Virus record (IMG/VR): IMGVR_UViG_3300044613_000659
Location: 1-36,286 of that record
Reading direction: 5' to 3' (one strand)
DNA from: a virus
DNA length: 36,286 nt
In this document: positions 7,245 through 16,093 of the stretch, piece after piece
Layout of the letters: every line of letters starts with the position of its first letter
How positions within the stretch are numbered: position 1 is the stretch's first letter
Notes under the pieces: generated by a model
What the model saw: the letters and a program-made list of their open reading frames with translations, nothing else
Told to the model about the DNA's origin: nothing
Database searches by the model: none
Made by a program: the position numbers and the translations under genes

Positions 7245-7777
7245 AGTTCAACCTCCACCTTGTATGAAATGTCGCTTGGGGTAATTTGGATATAAGGAAC
7301 AACTTCACCAGTCTTAGGGTCAATCACTTGAACGCCTTCAACCTTGTAAGTCTTTTTCAACTCAGCCTTATCGACTTCGTATTTGATTCTGATTAATGAG
7401 TCATTATGATTCATTAACCAATCTGTTAATAGTTCTTCTGTTTCCCATTTTGGTTGTGTTACTCGAGAAGTAATTTTTCCATAAGGAGTAGAGATAGATT
7501 TTTTATCGGGGTCTGCTTCACGCTCTTTACGAAGATAGGCGGTTAAGTGGTTCTCAAAGAACTCTCTTTCTTGCAATAGTGGCTTATTTACTTCCTCTAA
7601 CCACATAGCAATTCGTTCTTGTTCTGCTTTTGCAATAGCGACATTTGCCTCTAATCCAGCAATTACGCTTCTTACTTTTCTCATAGCCCATGTTGCCTTT
7701 TGCAAGTCATCAACAACAAAGACTTCTCTTTCGGGGGTTTCTTGAGTTTCAAACTCATCTATGGTTGCGAGTTCCAT
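7241..7777 (-). CDS. gam: Gam-like host-nuclease inhibitor / DNA-end binding protein, 178 aa
   Basis: I place the start at 7777 (AAGGAT upstream of ATG); an upstream in-frame start at 7837 would add 20 Cys- and Trp-rich residues that look non-coding. The core has the long antiparallel coiled coil of the Mu Gam family (WAMRKVRSVIAGLEANVAIAKAEQERIAMW, spread over residues 30-60) and then the KSISTPYGKITSRVTQPKW beta segment. Gam proteins bind DNA ends and block RecBCD/AddAB-type nucleases. Being first in the operon with Bet directly after supports a recombination module. The family assignment is from sequence pattern. Confidence 0.72.
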   Translation of the reverse strand: MELATIDEFETQETPEREVFVVDDLQKATWAMRKVRSVIAGLEANVAIAKAEQERIAMWLEEVNKPLLQEREFFENHLTAYLRKEREADPDKKSISTPYGKITSRVTQPKWETEELLTDWLMNHNDSLIRIKYEVDKAELKKTYKVEGVQVIDPKTGEVVPYIQITPSDISYKVEVEL

Positions 7778-7803
7778 AAATATCCTTTCGCTTGGGATTA
7801 GAC

Positions 7804-7831
7804 ACCATACATGGCACCACCGACAAGACAA
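7804..7831 (-). promoter_or_regulatory. Candidate promoter for the gam-bet-replication operon
   Basis: TTGTCT (7831-7826) and TATGGT (7809-7804) lie 16 bases apart on the minus strand, and the gam ATG follows 27 bases after. The site is between a strong terminator and the first gene of a new functional module, where a promoter is expected. The -35 hexamer is the same TTGTCT seen upstream of the amidoligase gene. The -10 is only a 4 of 6 match. Confidence 0.35.
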
Positions 7832-7865
7832 GGACATTGTTTAAGGTTATGTAATAATAACCAAA

Positions 7866-7906
7866 GAAGGTAAGGCTCTCTAACTTGGGGTGAGAGCCTT
7901 ACCTTC
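7866..7906. terminator. Strong intrinsic terminator after the endolysin gene
   Basis: GAAGGTAAGGCTCTC (7866-7880) pairs perfectly with GAGAGCCTTACCTTC (7892-7906): a 15-bp stem and 11-base loop. It begins 20 bases past the endolysin stop. On the minus strand it is followed only by TTTGG, and on the plus strand by CTTTTTA, so it may work in both directions. It separates the late (lysis) genes from the early recombination and replication genes. Confidence 0.8.
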
Positions 7907-7925
7907 CTTTTTAGTTTAGTACTAT

Positions 7926-8399
7926 TTAAGCCTTTGGTCGAGCAATTGCCATAATGGTTTTGTAATCACGCTTCTTCAAATAAAATCCATCACCATTGGA
8001 CTGAGAGCCAGCCTTACCTGAAGAAGTATTTCCTTCATAAACTTGAACATACTTTAGAGCGGTGTTATGCCATTTAACAATACCTACATGGTCAGGTTGA
8101 GCGTCTTCATCGAACTGGAAGAAAACTATGTCGCCGGCCTGAGCCTGTCCGATTGGTACGAGTTGGTTATTCTTAGTCAAATACTTTAACCAAGCATCGC
8201 AAGAGGCAAATCCTTTTTTAGTATTAGCAACTGCTGTAATCCCACCAGCATCAAAATACATCTTTGAGGCAGACATCGCGCACCAAGGTTGATTATTAAG
8301 TCCATACCACTTACCAAAAATGGTGTCGTTGTTAGGTCCTTCTGTATAACCAATAGAAGCCTTACACAACTCCATTAACTTCTTAATATCTAGAGCCAT
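7926..8399 (-). CDS. CHAP-domain endolysin, 157 aa
   Basis: A single CHAP (cysteine-histidine amidohydrolase/peptidase) domain fills the protein. The nucleophile is Cys40 in NQPWCAMSAS, the base His104 in PDHVGIVKW, and the third polar residue lies in YEGNTS (Glu122 or Asn124). These enzymes cut peptidoglycan stem peptides or amide bonds for lysis. There is no separate wall-binding domain and no signal peptide, so release should depend on the holin. The ATG overlaps the holin stop by one base, and a strong terminator follows. Confidence 0.88.
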   Translation of the reverse strand: MALDIKKLMELCKASIGYTEGPNNDTIFGKWYGLNNQPWCAMSASKMYFDAGGITAVANTKKGFASCDAWLKYLTKNNQLVPIGQAQAGDIVFFQFDEDAQPDHVGIVKWHNTALKYVQVYEGNTSSGKAGSQSNGDGFYLKKRDYKTIMAIARPKA

Positions 8400-8641
8400 T
8401 ACTTTTCCTTTCGTTTATCAACCTTTGCAAACGCATCGTTGATTTCATCACGAGTCAATCTACCATCTTGAAGGAAGGAACGCGATAAGGCTTCTACAAC
8501 AGTCGATACTCCTAGAAGTCCAGCCATAAAAACAGCCGAGAGAGTATCAATTCCAAAGACAGCACCAGCGCCGATTACTGATAAACCTGAAGCCGCAAAG
8601 ACGGCTAGGATTCTTAAAAGTATGTTTCCAAGATTATTCAT
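8399..8641 (-). CDS. Holin, two membrane segments, about 80 aa
   Basis: There are two hydrophobic stretches (NILLRILAVFAASGLSVIGAGAVF and LSAVFMAGLLGVSTVVEAL, each partly quoted) followed by a short charged tail with DGRLTRDEINDAFAKVDKRKEK-type sequence. This size, topology and ending match r1t-like phage holins, and the gene sits directly before the endolysin. An in-frame GTG at 8647 would add two residues and is an equal alternative start; the two starts six bases apart resemble dual-start holins, though this is speculative. Confidence 0.8.
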   Translation of the reverse strand: MNNLGNILLRILAVFAASGLSVIGAGAVFGIDTLSAVFMAGLLGVSTVVEALSRSFLQDGRLTRDEINDAFAKVDKRKEK

Positions 8642-8810
8642 TTTCACTTCTTTCTTTTCGTATTGGGTAAGTAATAATCCATACCACTATCGAAAACATA
8701 ATTGCGTACCCAACAATGCCTTTGGCTGTTCCATCAAGAACAATCCAAGCAATAAACATTCCAAGAAGGGTGAATAACTGACCAATCAAATCTACAAAAA
8801 ACGCTCTCAT
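8634..8810 (-). CDS. Small two-segment membrane protein of the lysis cassette, 58 aa
   Basis: This short gene reads [19 protein letters not shown] at its N-terminus, then [18 protein letters not shown] as a second hydrophobic segment, and ends with [13 protein letters not shown] lies six bases before its ATG. Its start overlaps the stop of the lectin protein gene (ATGA) and its end overlaps the holin start, so it is coupled to both. Position and topology suggest a holin partner (second holin, antiholin or membrane accessory). No named family recognised. Confidence 0.75.
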   Translation of the reverse strand: MRAFFVDLIGQLFTLLGMFIAWIVLDGTAKGIVGYAIMFSIVVWIITYPIRKERSENE

Positions 8811-11080
8811 GCATTTCTCCTATAACCTACGGCTCCAACTGCGCTTGCGGCGACAGTCGTTGCGGCGATGTTTCCAACAATGGTGGCGGCTACAACTGTT
8901 TTAGTCGCTTCTTCTCGTTCCTCGTCAGACATATCGGCTCCAAGATTTCCAAGAGCAAAAATAAGTTGAGCAGGACTTTCAAAGAGAGCGGATAACATCT
9001 CGGCTGGGGACTCGAGTAGTTCAAGGGCATCTGCAACTACTGCTGTAATTATAACTTCATTTCCATTTTCGTCCGTTCTTACCTCGACTGGTTGCGTGTC
9101 GGGTAAGTCTGAATAATCAAGACCAGCCTCGGCTATTGCTTCTGATGTGACTGCTTGACCTTCAGCGGCTTGGATAAGAACTTCAGCAACAAGTTCTTTT
9201 TCGGCTTGTGTGAACTTACCATCGGATGAAAGAGTCTCGGAAAGATTATTTACTTCTTTTTGAGTAATTTCTCCATCACTATTTAAAGAATCTACTATTG
9301 CTTCAACATCAGCCTCAGTAATTTTTCCATCTTCTAAAGCATCCGTTAATACTTCAGCAGGTGCCAGTTCGACAGGAGTTGGCGGCGCTTCTTCCTCTAT
9401 TGGTGGTTCAATTTCTTCGACAGGAGGTTCAACTGGAATTGGCTCAGGGTCAGGAATCGCAATCGGCGGTTCTTCTTCTATTGGTGGCTCAACAGGAATA
9501 GGATTTGGTTCTTCAACAACAGGAGGTTCAGGAGTTGTTTCTTCTACAGGTGGCGTTGGCTCTGGCTCTATTGGCTCTAATGGGACTGGCTCTACTGTCG
9601 GCGGTACTGGCTCGGGATTCGGAGTTGGTTCAACAGGAGTTGAAGGAATTGGAGTTGGAATTGGTTCAGGTTCGACAGCAGAAGGTGGAGTTGGAGTCGG
9701 CGTTGGTGTTGGCTCAGGCTCGTTTGGCTGTTGTGGTACGGAAGGAGTAGGAGATGGTTCAGGCGACACAGGAGTATTACTTGGCTCGGGTTGCGGAGTT
9801 GGAGAAACAGTTGGACTTGGTTCAGAAGGAGTTGGTGTTGGGGATGGAGTCACTTGAGGCGAAGGTTCGGGAGTTGGAGCAGGAGTTGAAGTGGAAGTCG
9901 GCTCGGGTGATGGCGTTGGAGTTGGACTTGGAACGGGCTCGGGAGAAATTGATGTGGAAGGAGTAGGTGCGTCTCCGTAACCTAAACTAACAGCCAAAGA
10001 TTTATAAGTCCCACCACAAGGGTCACCAAATACATCGTTAATTGCCATAATGGTTGCAATTGCTTTTCCTAAAAACATTTCAGCAATTTTTTCAATTGAG
10101 TTTGGTGCGTGGCATTGACCAATTGAATATCCGTTAGGCGTTCCGTAACTTGCAAATATAACTGAAGTAAAAATCTTCCCAATAGGAGCAGAAAGAGTTA
10201 ATTGCCCTCCTTCGTTTACACTACCATTAACACTATTAGTCAAAGAGGAAGGAGTAGGTGATGGAGATGGTGTGGGTGTCGCTGTTGTTGTTTCTGTCGG
10301 TGTCGGTGTGGGCGTTGGTGAAGGTTCTACAGTTGGCGATGGCGTGGAAGACGATTCAGGAGTTGGAGAAGTCGAGGGAGCGGTTGGAGTTGGAGATGAT
10401 GAAGGGGATGGACTCTGAGTTGGCTCAGTTGTTGGAGAAGTGGAAGGCTCAGGAGTAGGCGATGAAGAAGATTCTTGTGTTGGTGTTGGTGATGGCGATG
10501 GGGACGCTTGGGGCGTTGTTGTTTCTGAAGGAGATGGTGAAGGTTCTAGAGATGGAGTCGGATTTGGACTTGGAGTCGGAGTAGTTACTGAAACAGTAAA
10601 GACTGGTCCATACCAACCAGCCCAAAATCCATTATCAATTCCTGAAGCAGTAATAGTTACTTGCCCTGAAGCCGTAACACTTACACTTGTTTGTTCTATT
10701 GCGTTACCACTATAACTTTGACCATTAATTGAAAGACTCCAATTATCTGCAATTGGAGAGCAACTACCAATGCAGTTAGCAATTGTGTTATTGATAGAAA
10801 CAGTTACAGTAGAACCGTCTGAAACTGTTGTGCTGTATGTAGCAGTTCCACCTTGATAATCAAATTGAACAGAACTACCACTTACATTTGCGTTTGTTCC
10901 AACCCAAGTATCTTCGGCATACGCCATTGAACTCATAGCAAGATTAAATGAGAAGCCTAAAAATAAAGAGCAAAGAAAAACCCCCCACTTGCTTATGCTT
11001 GGGGGGGTTTTTGTTTTGAATAACTTTGGTATTTTGCTTACCTCTTTCGAGTTAGGCTTGAGCCTCGGTCCATGAAACAC
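8807..11080 (-). CDS. Exported, membrane-anchored Pro/Ser/Thr-rich protein with SUEL-type lectin domain, 757 aa
   Basis: The start is uncertain: GTG at 11080 overlaps the previous gene by 29 bases. Residues 31-55 are a signal peptide ([14 protein letters not shown], cleavage after AYA before EDTW). A beta-rich domain (56-165) follows. Low-complexity Pro/Ser/Thr/Glu linkers span 167-279 and 371-575. Between them, 284-367 match a galactose/rhamnose-binding lectin (SUEL) domain: [15 protein letters not shown] and [17 protein letters not shown]. The C-terminal region has three DG-K/E-I/F-T repeats (583, 602, 620) in helices, then a membrane segment (about 727-752) ending YRRNA. Sec export and anchoring in the host envelope are inferred. 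Lying between tail and lysis genes, it may be an adhesin, a surface decoy or an envelope-linked lysis/exclusion factor. An intrinsic terminator lies inside its 5' end. Confidence 0.75.
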   Translation of the reverse strand: MFHGPRLKPNSKEVSKIPKLFKTKTPPSISKWGVFLCSLFLGFSFNLAMSSMAYAEDTWVGTNANVSGSSVQFDYQGGTATYSTTVSDGSTVTVSINNTIANCIGSCSPIADNWSLSINGQSYSGNAIEQTSVSVTASGQVTITASGIDNGFWAGWYGPVFTVSVTTPTPSPNPTPSLEPSPSPSETTTPQASPSPSPTPTQESSSSPTPEPSTSPTTEPTQSPSPSSSPTPTAPSTSPTPESSSTPSPTVEPSPTPTPTPTETTTATPTPSPSPTPSSLTNSVNGSVNEGGQLTLSAPIGKIFTSVIFASYGTPNGYSIGQCHAPNSIEKIAEMFLGKAIATIMAINDVFGDPCGGTYKSLAVSLGYGDAPTPSTSISPEPVPSPTPTPSPEPTSTSTPAPTPEPSPQVTPSPTPTPSEPSPTVSPTPQPEPSNTPVSPEPSPTPSVPQQPNEPEPTPTPTPTPPSAVEPEPIPTPIPSTPVEPTPNPEPVPPTVEPVPLEPIEPEPTPPVEETTPEPPVVEEPNPIPVEPPIEEEPPIAIPDPEPIPVEPPVEEIEPPIEEEAPPTPVELAPAEVLTDALEDGKITEADVEAIVDSLNSDGEITQKEVNNLSETLSSDGKFTQAEKELVAEVLIQAAEGQAVTSEAIAEAGLDYSDLPDTQPVEVRTDENGNEVIITAVVADALELLESPAEMLSALFESPAQLIFALGNLGADMSDEEREEATKTVVAATIVGNIAATTVAASAVGAVGYRRNA
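9370..10580 (-). repeat. Low-complexity coding repeats (Pro/Ser/Thr/Glu linkers)
   Basis: Two tracts of short degenerate codon repeats (about 9370-9970 and 10245-10580) encode alternating Pro with Ser, Thr, Glu or Val in the lectin protein. They flank the lectin domain symmetrically. The distal tract shifts from SPTP-type to EPxPVEPP-type repeats towards the C-terminus. Such DNA can expand or contract by slippage, so length may vary between related phages. Confidence 0.7.
10976..11012 (-). terminator. Intrinsic terminator inside the 5' end of the lectin gene
   Basis: On the minus strand AAAAACCCCCC is followed after about 15 bases by GGGGGGTTTTT, giving an 11-bp stem whose 3' arm ends in a U-tract: a textbook Rho-independent terminator. 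It lies 40 bases past the stop of the 1000-residue tail protein, so it probably ends much of the structural transcript. It also lies inside the codons for residues about 23-35 of the lectin protein if that starts at 11080. Confidence 0.75.
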
Positions 11081-14054
11081 GGCCTGCTACCTGAATGGCT
11101 GAAGGAGTTAGATTTGTTACAAGAATAGTAAGAACATCGGGTCCATCAGGATAAATCTGTTGGTTAGCCAAAGTTGAACCGCCACCCATAATAGAGTTAC
11201 CAAGGTCGCGCAAAGTTGTGAGAGAGATACGGTCTGTTCCTTGAGATAAGAAACCACCAGTTACTTCTCCACCGCTTACTGTTGTCGAACCACCAGCGTA
11301 GTCAGCAATTTGAGCAAGAGATGAATTAACTGCTGTTAAAGAGTTACCTGTTGGGCTTGTCCATGAAGTAGCCGAAGAAGGCAATCCATTAAGTACTGCG
11401 GTCACAAGATAGTTTGAAGATGGAGATGCTGTCGTCACACCAACAGATTCCATTTTCAACTGCATACGATTAACAAGTTCACGAACACCAAAGGCGGCAC
11501 CAATACCATTATCAACAGTAGGTGCTACACGAATAGACATAAGTGCCTTTGTTTGAAGACCTGTAAAGGTAAGCGTTACGCCTGCATTTGTTGCTGTTGC
11601 TGGAAGACTCAAAGTTAAAGTTGTTCCTGAGATTGCTTGGACAAGAGTTCCTGCTTGAATACCTGTTCCTGAAACAGATAAACCAACAATAATGTTTGCG
11701 TTAGCGGCACCCAAAGTAACGGTTGCACTTGTATTAGTTGTGCTACCTGATGAGGTAGTTCCAGTTGAAGAACCGAGAGCAGTTAGTGTGCTCTGTCCAT
11801 AAGTAAAGATAAGTGACTTATCCTCATCAAATCGACCATCCATAATTACTGAGGTTCCCCAGTGAGAAATAGTTGGAGCGTAAGTTGGTTGAGATAGTTC
11901 AACTAAAATAGGTGAGGCGGTTAGAGAAGTAAATGTAAAGACTTGAGGTGAGCCAATATCCATTGGAGGAATAGTTAGAGTTGGATTAGCACCAGTAACG
12001 GCAACACTTAAAGTAAAGGTTGTTGCAGAGTTAATTGCTTGAATGTATCCACCTTCAGGCACATATCCATTTACTAAATCATAAACTTTTTGACCAACTT
12101 GTAGATTTGTTGTTGAGGCAACCGTTACTAAGTTTGAGCCTGAAGTAACTGTTGAAGATACGCCAGCAGGGATACCTGCCTTAGAGCGAGTAAGACCAGT
12201 AAATTGAGTTGCAGTCTTGCCTGTGTAATTAACAAATTCAATTTGTGTGTTATTACGGACAAGTAAAGTTCCCGCTGAAGGGAAGTCGGCAGTTGATACA
12301 ACAGTCATTACACCATCGCCTGCCTGAAGCGTTGCGCCTAACTTTGTGTAAGGAGGCTCCATACGAGTTTCGTATCTTGCAGGAAGGTTACCTGAACGCA
12401 TATAGGCTTCGGCATTAACATTGTTATTAACCATTTTGTGGCAATAAGTAACTGTTCCATCAGTTGCTCTAAAGCCCCAACGGATTGCTCCAGCACCATA
12501 CCAAGTGTAATCAATATAAAACATTTGCATCTTGCTTAAGTCAATGTTGTAACCGCTTGTTCCAGTTCCATCCATCTTGTCGAGATTCCATTGTGATTGA
12601 GGAATCCGAGTATCAACTGTCTTTGTTATTTGAACCATTGAAGCAGTTGCGCCTCGATAAGCAGGAGTAATTGTGAAAGTATTATCATCAGCAATACCAA
12701 TTACTCGGTAGGATTGACCTCTTGCAACAATAAAGTTACCAATTTCTAATTGAGTTAAACTTTGAGTTGGAAATGAAGAAGATGTTCTTGTTACTTGGTC
12801 TGAGCCATTAGTAAGCGTGTATCGACCAGGAAGTTGGAAAGTAGAGGTTCGGCGAACGACTTCTAGATTCTGGCCATCGAACTCAAAGAACACTCCGTTT
12901 TGGTCATCGAATAAACCTAGACGATTAACGGCTCCGTACCAACTATTAACAGCAACAATGAAAGGTCCTGTTGCAGTAGCAATAGGTGGAGTAGTGGCAG
13001 TATTAAAAGTAAAACGATTGTAAGAAATAATAGAAGCAACTGTAAATGTGCCGTTGTAAGTAGAGTCGTTAGATACACCTGAAACTGTAACGGTCGCACC
13101 AGTCCATAAGTTGTGGCGTTCTTTAACTTGTACAGTAACTACAGTTCCTGATGAAGTCATTGAATCTACTTGTAAAGTTGGCTTTAAAATTGTTCCTGAA
13201 GAAATCTGTAAGCCTTTACCAGACTGGTATCGGAAGTAACGACGAGTTTGGCGAATAGCGGCTTCGTAATTTGAATTACCATTAGAAGAAAAAATAACTC
13301 CGCCGTCAAACGGACGGTGCTGGAATTGAGCAGAAGGTCGAACATAAAGGTTCATGCTTCCAACGCTTAAAGATGAAGGCGTTCCACTTGCATTGTCCAC
13401 ATAGTAAGTAAAAGTTGTAGGCGAACCTAAAGTTGCTACTTCCCATGCTCCGTTTGGTGGGTTTGTTCCTGTAATACCAGTTACATTTATTTCGTTACCA
13501 ATAGCAAGACCGTGTGGAGTTGGAGTTGTTACCGTTACTGCTTTACCACTTGTATTAACAATGTAGGAACCTGTTGGGTTAATTTGAGCGTTAGTAAAAA
13601 AGGTCGCTGTGTGGATTGTGGTTTTACTTGCATCAAAGATTGCTGTAAAGGCGCTGTTGTTTGTTGCGCGAGCCTTATAAGTCCAGACAGTTGTTCCGCC
13701 ACCTGACTCAATTATGAAGTTTCCATTAGCAGGTGTTAATAATGTATCGCTAACAAAAATTGGAGTTCCGTTTGCTGGTGCTACTCCCGAACCAAGGGTA
13801 ACGATTACTTGTCGGGAGTTAGCAACATACTGCATTGATACAATGTTCGGAATAGAGTTAGGACTTGCAAAAGCAAAAGGCATATTATTTACAACCGCTA
13901 AGTTTTCCCACTTGGTTGTCTGCTGACCATACTCAAAGTCGGTATCGATAAGAGATTCAGGTTGAGCAACACGAAGTTTATTTGTTGGGTCGTACAAGAT
14001 TTCAGTTGGAGTGAAAGTCGTTGTAGTCCCTACGGTAGAGGTTGTAATTGGCAT
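11052..14054 (-). CDS. Large virion structural / tail protein, 1000 aa
   Basis: This is a long Thr/Ser/Gly-rich beta protein without signal peptide. It resembles virion structural proteins found in marine and freshwater tailed phages, with [31 protein letters not shown] and [16 protein letters not shown] segments in the middle. Two copies of a small beta module are visible ([13 protein letters not shown] followed by TTFTYYV, and [15 protein letters not shown] followed by YNRFTFNTA), and a further similar strand set occurs nearer the C-terminus. It follows the OB-fold and tail hub genes, so it is likely a tail-tip or side fibre protein. The exact place in the virion is unknown. Confidence 0.75.
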   Translation of the reverse strand: MPITTSTVGTTTTFTPTEILYDPTNKLRVAQPESLIDTDFEYGQQTTKWENLAVVNNMPFAFASPNSIPNIVSMQYVANSRQVIVTLGSGVAPANGTPIFVSDTLLTPANGNFIIESGGGTTVWTYKARATNNSAFTAIFDASKTTIHTATFFTNAQINPTGSYIVNTSGKAVTVTTPTPHGLAIGNEINVTGITGTNPPNGAWEVATLGSPTTFTYYVDNASGTPSSLSVGSMNLYVRPSAQFQHRPFDGGVIFSSNGNSNYEAAIRQTRRYFRYQSGKGLQISSGTILKPTLQVDSMTSSGTVVTVQVKERHNLWTGATVTVSGVSNDSTYNGTFTVASIISYNRFTFNTATTPPIATATGPFIVAVNSWYGAVNRLGLFDDQNGVFFEFDGQNLEVVRRTSTFQLPGRYTLTNGSDQVTRTSSSFPTQSLTQLEIGNFIVARGQSYRVIGIADDNTFTITPAYRGATASMVQITKTVDTRIPQSQWNLDKMDGTGTSGYNIDLSKMQMFYIDYTWYGAGAIRWGFRATDGTVTYCHKMVNNNVNAEAYMRSGNLPARYETRMEPPYTKLGATLQAGDGVMTVVSTADFPSAGTLLVRNNTQIEFVNYTGKTATQFTGLTRSKAGIPAGVSSTVTSGSNLVTVASTTNLQVGQKVYDLVNGYVPEGGYIQAINSATTFTLSVAVTGANPTLTIPPMDIGSPQVFTFTSLTASPILVELSQPTYAPTISHWGTSVIMDGRFDEDKSLIFTYGQSTLTALGSSTGTTSSGSTTNTSATVTLGAANANIIVGLSVSGTGIQAGTLVQAISGTTLTLSLPATATNAGVTLTFTGLQTKALMSIRVAPTVDNGIGAAFGVRELVNRMQLKMESVGVTTASPSSNYLVTAVLNGLPSSATSWTSPTGNSLTAVNSSLAQIADYAGGSTTVSGGEVTGGFLSQGTDRISLTTLRDLGNSIMGGGSTLANQQIYPDGPDVLTILVTNLTPSAIQVAGRVSWTEAQA

Positions 14055-14060
14055 AATTGG

Positions 14061-14366
14061 TTAGCCCTTTGAAGTCTTTTTAGCAGGTGCCTTCTTTGAG
14101 GTTTTCTTCAAAGCGTTAGTAGTTGCTTTTTGTCCTTCTTTTAGAATTGACTCAGCGACTAAACCAAAGGCAGGGTCTTTTTTATTCACATAGCGAACGA
14201 CAACTGGGATTAGAGATGCCCATAAAACATTAGCGACATCTGCCCATTGTGAGCCAGTAAATGTTGTTGGACTTGCTCCGTTACCAACAATAACAATTGC
14301 GCCAATCAATTGACCAGCAAGGTTACGGAGGTATGAGTCAAGCATTGCTTTGTACTTAGGGTTCAT
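14061..14366 (-). CDS. Small membrane protein with Lys-rich tail, possible holin, 101 aa
   Basis: Two hydrophobic segments are visible: LRNLAGQLIGAIVIVG (about 14-29) and a second over residues 42-60 (VANVLWASLIPVVVRYV). RYVNKKDPAFG follows, a pattern I associate with small membrane proteins of actinobacteriophages annotated as holins. The C-terminus is strongly basic (KKTSKKAPAKKTSKG), like histone H1 tails. It overlaps the next upstream gene by four bases and lies six bases before the 1000-residue gene. It is a holin candidate in addition to the one beside the endolysin. Confidence 0.6.
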   Translation of the reverse strand: MNPKYKAMLDSYLRNLAGQLIGAIVIVGNGASPTTFTGSQWADVANVLWASLIPVVVRYVNKKDPAFGLVAESILKEGQKATTNALKKTSKKAPAKKTSKG

Positions 14367-14662
14367 TTGGTCTCCTTTATAGACTTAACTAAATCATATA
14401 GGTCGTCTAGGCGAGTTACTACGCTCGACTGGCGTTCTTCCAGTCTTATGATTCTATCAGCAAGGTGAGAGCCGCCATTGGTTTCTAACTGCGACACCAA
14501 TTTTAGAATTGGGTCAAGGCGGCAATCTAGTTCGCTTTTCATTTCTTCTATAAGGGCTTTTTTCACAGGCTTCCACACAAACTTAGATAGGACGACTTGG
14601 ATAGTTAAAAGACTTCCCCCAATAACGCCTACGGCGCCAGCGGCTTGAAGGAATTCATTCAT
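14363..14662 (-). CDS. Membrane-anchored coiled-coil protein, 99 aa
   Basis: One N-terminal hydrophobic segment (residues 6-26, AAGAVGVIGGSLLTIQVVLS) is followed by an extended charged helix. There, DPILKLVSQLETNGG and LADRIIRLEERQSSVV have heptad character, predicting a coiled coil. It is coupled by a four-base overlap to the following small membrane protein. Proteins of this form occur beside holins or tail genes in actinobacteriophages, sometimes annotated as membrane or holin-like proteins. It could be a lysis accessory or tail-tip membrane protein; function unknown. Confidence 0.55.
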   Translation of the reverse strand: MNEFLQAAGAVGVIGGSLLTIQVVLSKFVWKPVKKALIEEMKSELDCRLDPILKLVSQLETNGGSHLADRIIRLEERQSSVVTRLDDLYDLVKSIKETK

Positions 14663-14708
14663 AAGTCTAAGAATAACAAGGGTTCTAAATATAGGTAGAA
14701 AGAAACGC

Positions 14709-14945
14709 TTATGTGAGTTTGCCTAAAACAATTATGTCGTTATCGTAGAACAGACAGACAACTACATCATTGACGGTTGGAGTATAAGAAGCCAAATATC
14801 GAACTCCCGTGATAGGAGTTGTGGCTCCCGAAACCTGAACAGAGATACGAGTATTACCACTTGTCCGAGCCGTAACAACTCCAAAATGAATAAAAGTTCT
14901 TTGTTTATTTTCAATAATTTTGTTAAATAAGTTACCAATATCCAT
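14709..14945 (-). CDS. OB-fold-like minor tail/baseplate protein, 78 aa
   Basis: A compact beta protein: HFGVVTARTSGNTRISVQVSG, spread over residues 20-40, then GVRYLASYTPTVNDVVVCLFYDNDIIVLGKLT-like strands. The pattern V-x-G/A-x(n)-Y-x-P-x-V-x-D-V-V ending in IVLGKL is typical of the small OB-fold proteins next to the tail hub in siphoviruses of Actinobacteria. It shares one base with the tail hub gene. Likely a hub- or spike-associated minor tail protein. Confidence 0.65.
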   Translation of the reverse strand: MDIGNLFNKIIENKQRTFIHFGVVTARTSGNTRISVQVSGATTPITGVRYLASYTPTVNDVVVCLFYDNDIIVLGKLT

Positions 14946-16093
14946 TACACAGTTCCAATCTCAACGACCTCATTAGAACCAACAACACGAACGACACGAG
15001 TAGCAATACTAAGAGCAGATGTGTAGTCCAATGGAATATCCATTGAATCAATAATTACTGTTCTATCTACTTTCGCGCCAATGGATTTAACATAGATAAC
15101 ATCATTAACATCTAGCGATGGGTCCACAACGGAGTTAAAAGTAATTTGTTCCTGCTGTCCAATATAGGTATTCAAAAGCAAGGTAGCGGCTTTAATTGCT
15201 TCAGCCGCAGTTCCAATGAGGTTAGTTGTAATAAAAGTAGGAACAGAACCAAAGACTCCATACCTATAAGTTGGGCTAGTTGTATCTTCGTCCCATACTT
15301 CAACTCGTATAGGTGTGGTTACTTGACTTCCTTCAACAGTATAAATAACTCCGTTATAAGTTTCTTTAGTTGAGATGTTTCTATCCAAAGAGGTAATGGT
15401 TGTTCCATTTCCTTCTTCGTAAGTGGCTACAACAGAGGCGGCATCTAGGGTTGGAAACTGTTTCATAACACAGACACCAGTAACATCAAAGTAAAGGTCG
15501 AAGCCAACAAGTTGAGCAATCATAACGGCATCTTTCCAAGGGTCCACGCTTGAGTCTGCTCCCAAGATAACTTGGTTAATGGTCACATTTGTAGTTGGAA
15601 AGTTAATTTCAATATCGGGGTATCGGTTTTGTAGTAAGGCTGTTAGTGAGGCTTCTAGCGTTCCATTGACCATCTGATAAGTAGAAGTCCATTTATTGCG
15701 AGAAACAATAATAGATTTATCTTCACCTCTAATGGTTAGAGATACTCCATCATTTTTATCTTGTACCAATACCTCAGTAATAACAAAAACTCCTAGAGGT
15801 ATGTATTCTTGAGTCCCATCAGAAAACTCTATGCCTCGATACACTCTTAGTTGATTACCAAACGGAGCAAGAAAATCAAAGCCATCATCAGGAACTAGAT
15901 TTGCGATGGTTCTGTCTGTCGTTAAATTGACTTCACAGGTTCGGCGAATTGCATTACTTGTGCTAACAGTAACTTTGCCTTTATCGATATCTAAGTCAAT
16001 AAGTTTGCGGTCGCTAGACCATACTTCTGCTTTACCTATTACTTTGTGGTCGGCAACAACCGCTGATTTAAAAGAAGCGCTTGTTGGATACAT
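14945..16093 (-). CDS. Tail hub protein (DUF5047-like / gp27-like), 382 aa
   Basis: The opening (SASFKSAVVADHKVIGKAEV) and the following FVITEVLVQDKNDGVSLTIRGED resemble the DUF5047 family of siphovirus minor tail proteins, related to the tail hub (gp27-like) fold. A mid domain with DPWKDAVMIAQLVGFDLYFD and a C-terminal beta domain with DPSLDVNDVIYVKS complete the usual length for this family. It follows the fibronectin-type tail protein and precedes the OB-fold protein, the expected hub position between tape measure and tip fibres. Confidence 0.72.
   Translation of the reverse strand: MYPTSASFKSAVVADHKVIGKAEVWSSDRKLIDLDIDKGKVTVSTSNAIRRTCEVNLTTDRTIANLVPDDGFDFLAPFGNQLRVYRGIEFSDGTQEYIPLGVFVITEVLVQDKNDGVSLTIRGEDKSIIVSRNKWTSTYQMVNGTLEASLTALLQNRYPDIEINFPTTNVTINQVILGADSSVDPWKDAVMIAQLVGFDLYFDVTGVCVMKQFPTLDAASVVATYEEGNGTTITSLDRNISTKETYNGVIYTVEGSQVTTPIRVEVWDEDTTSPTYRYGVFGSVPTFITTNLIGTAAEAIKAATLLLNTYIGQQEQITFNSVVDPSLDVNDVIYVKSIGAKVDRTVIIDSMDIPLDYTSALSIATRVVRVVGSNEVVEIGTV

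Noticed and set aside
7778-7837. N-terminal extension of the Gam-like protein (Cys/Trp-rich 20 residues).
   Set aside because: A good ribosome site precedes the internal ATG at 7777, and the extension overlaps the candidate promoter.
7866-7906. The repeated 15-base arms as a CRISPR or direct repeat.
   Set aside because: The arms are inverted, not direct, with a single short loop; a terminator explains them.
9505-10715. Several plus-strand open frames opposite the lectin gene encoding Leu/Val/Glu-rich proteins.
   Set aside because: They are the antisense of the Pro/Ser/Thr codon repeats, with biased composition and no ribosome sites. The minus-strand gene explains them fully.
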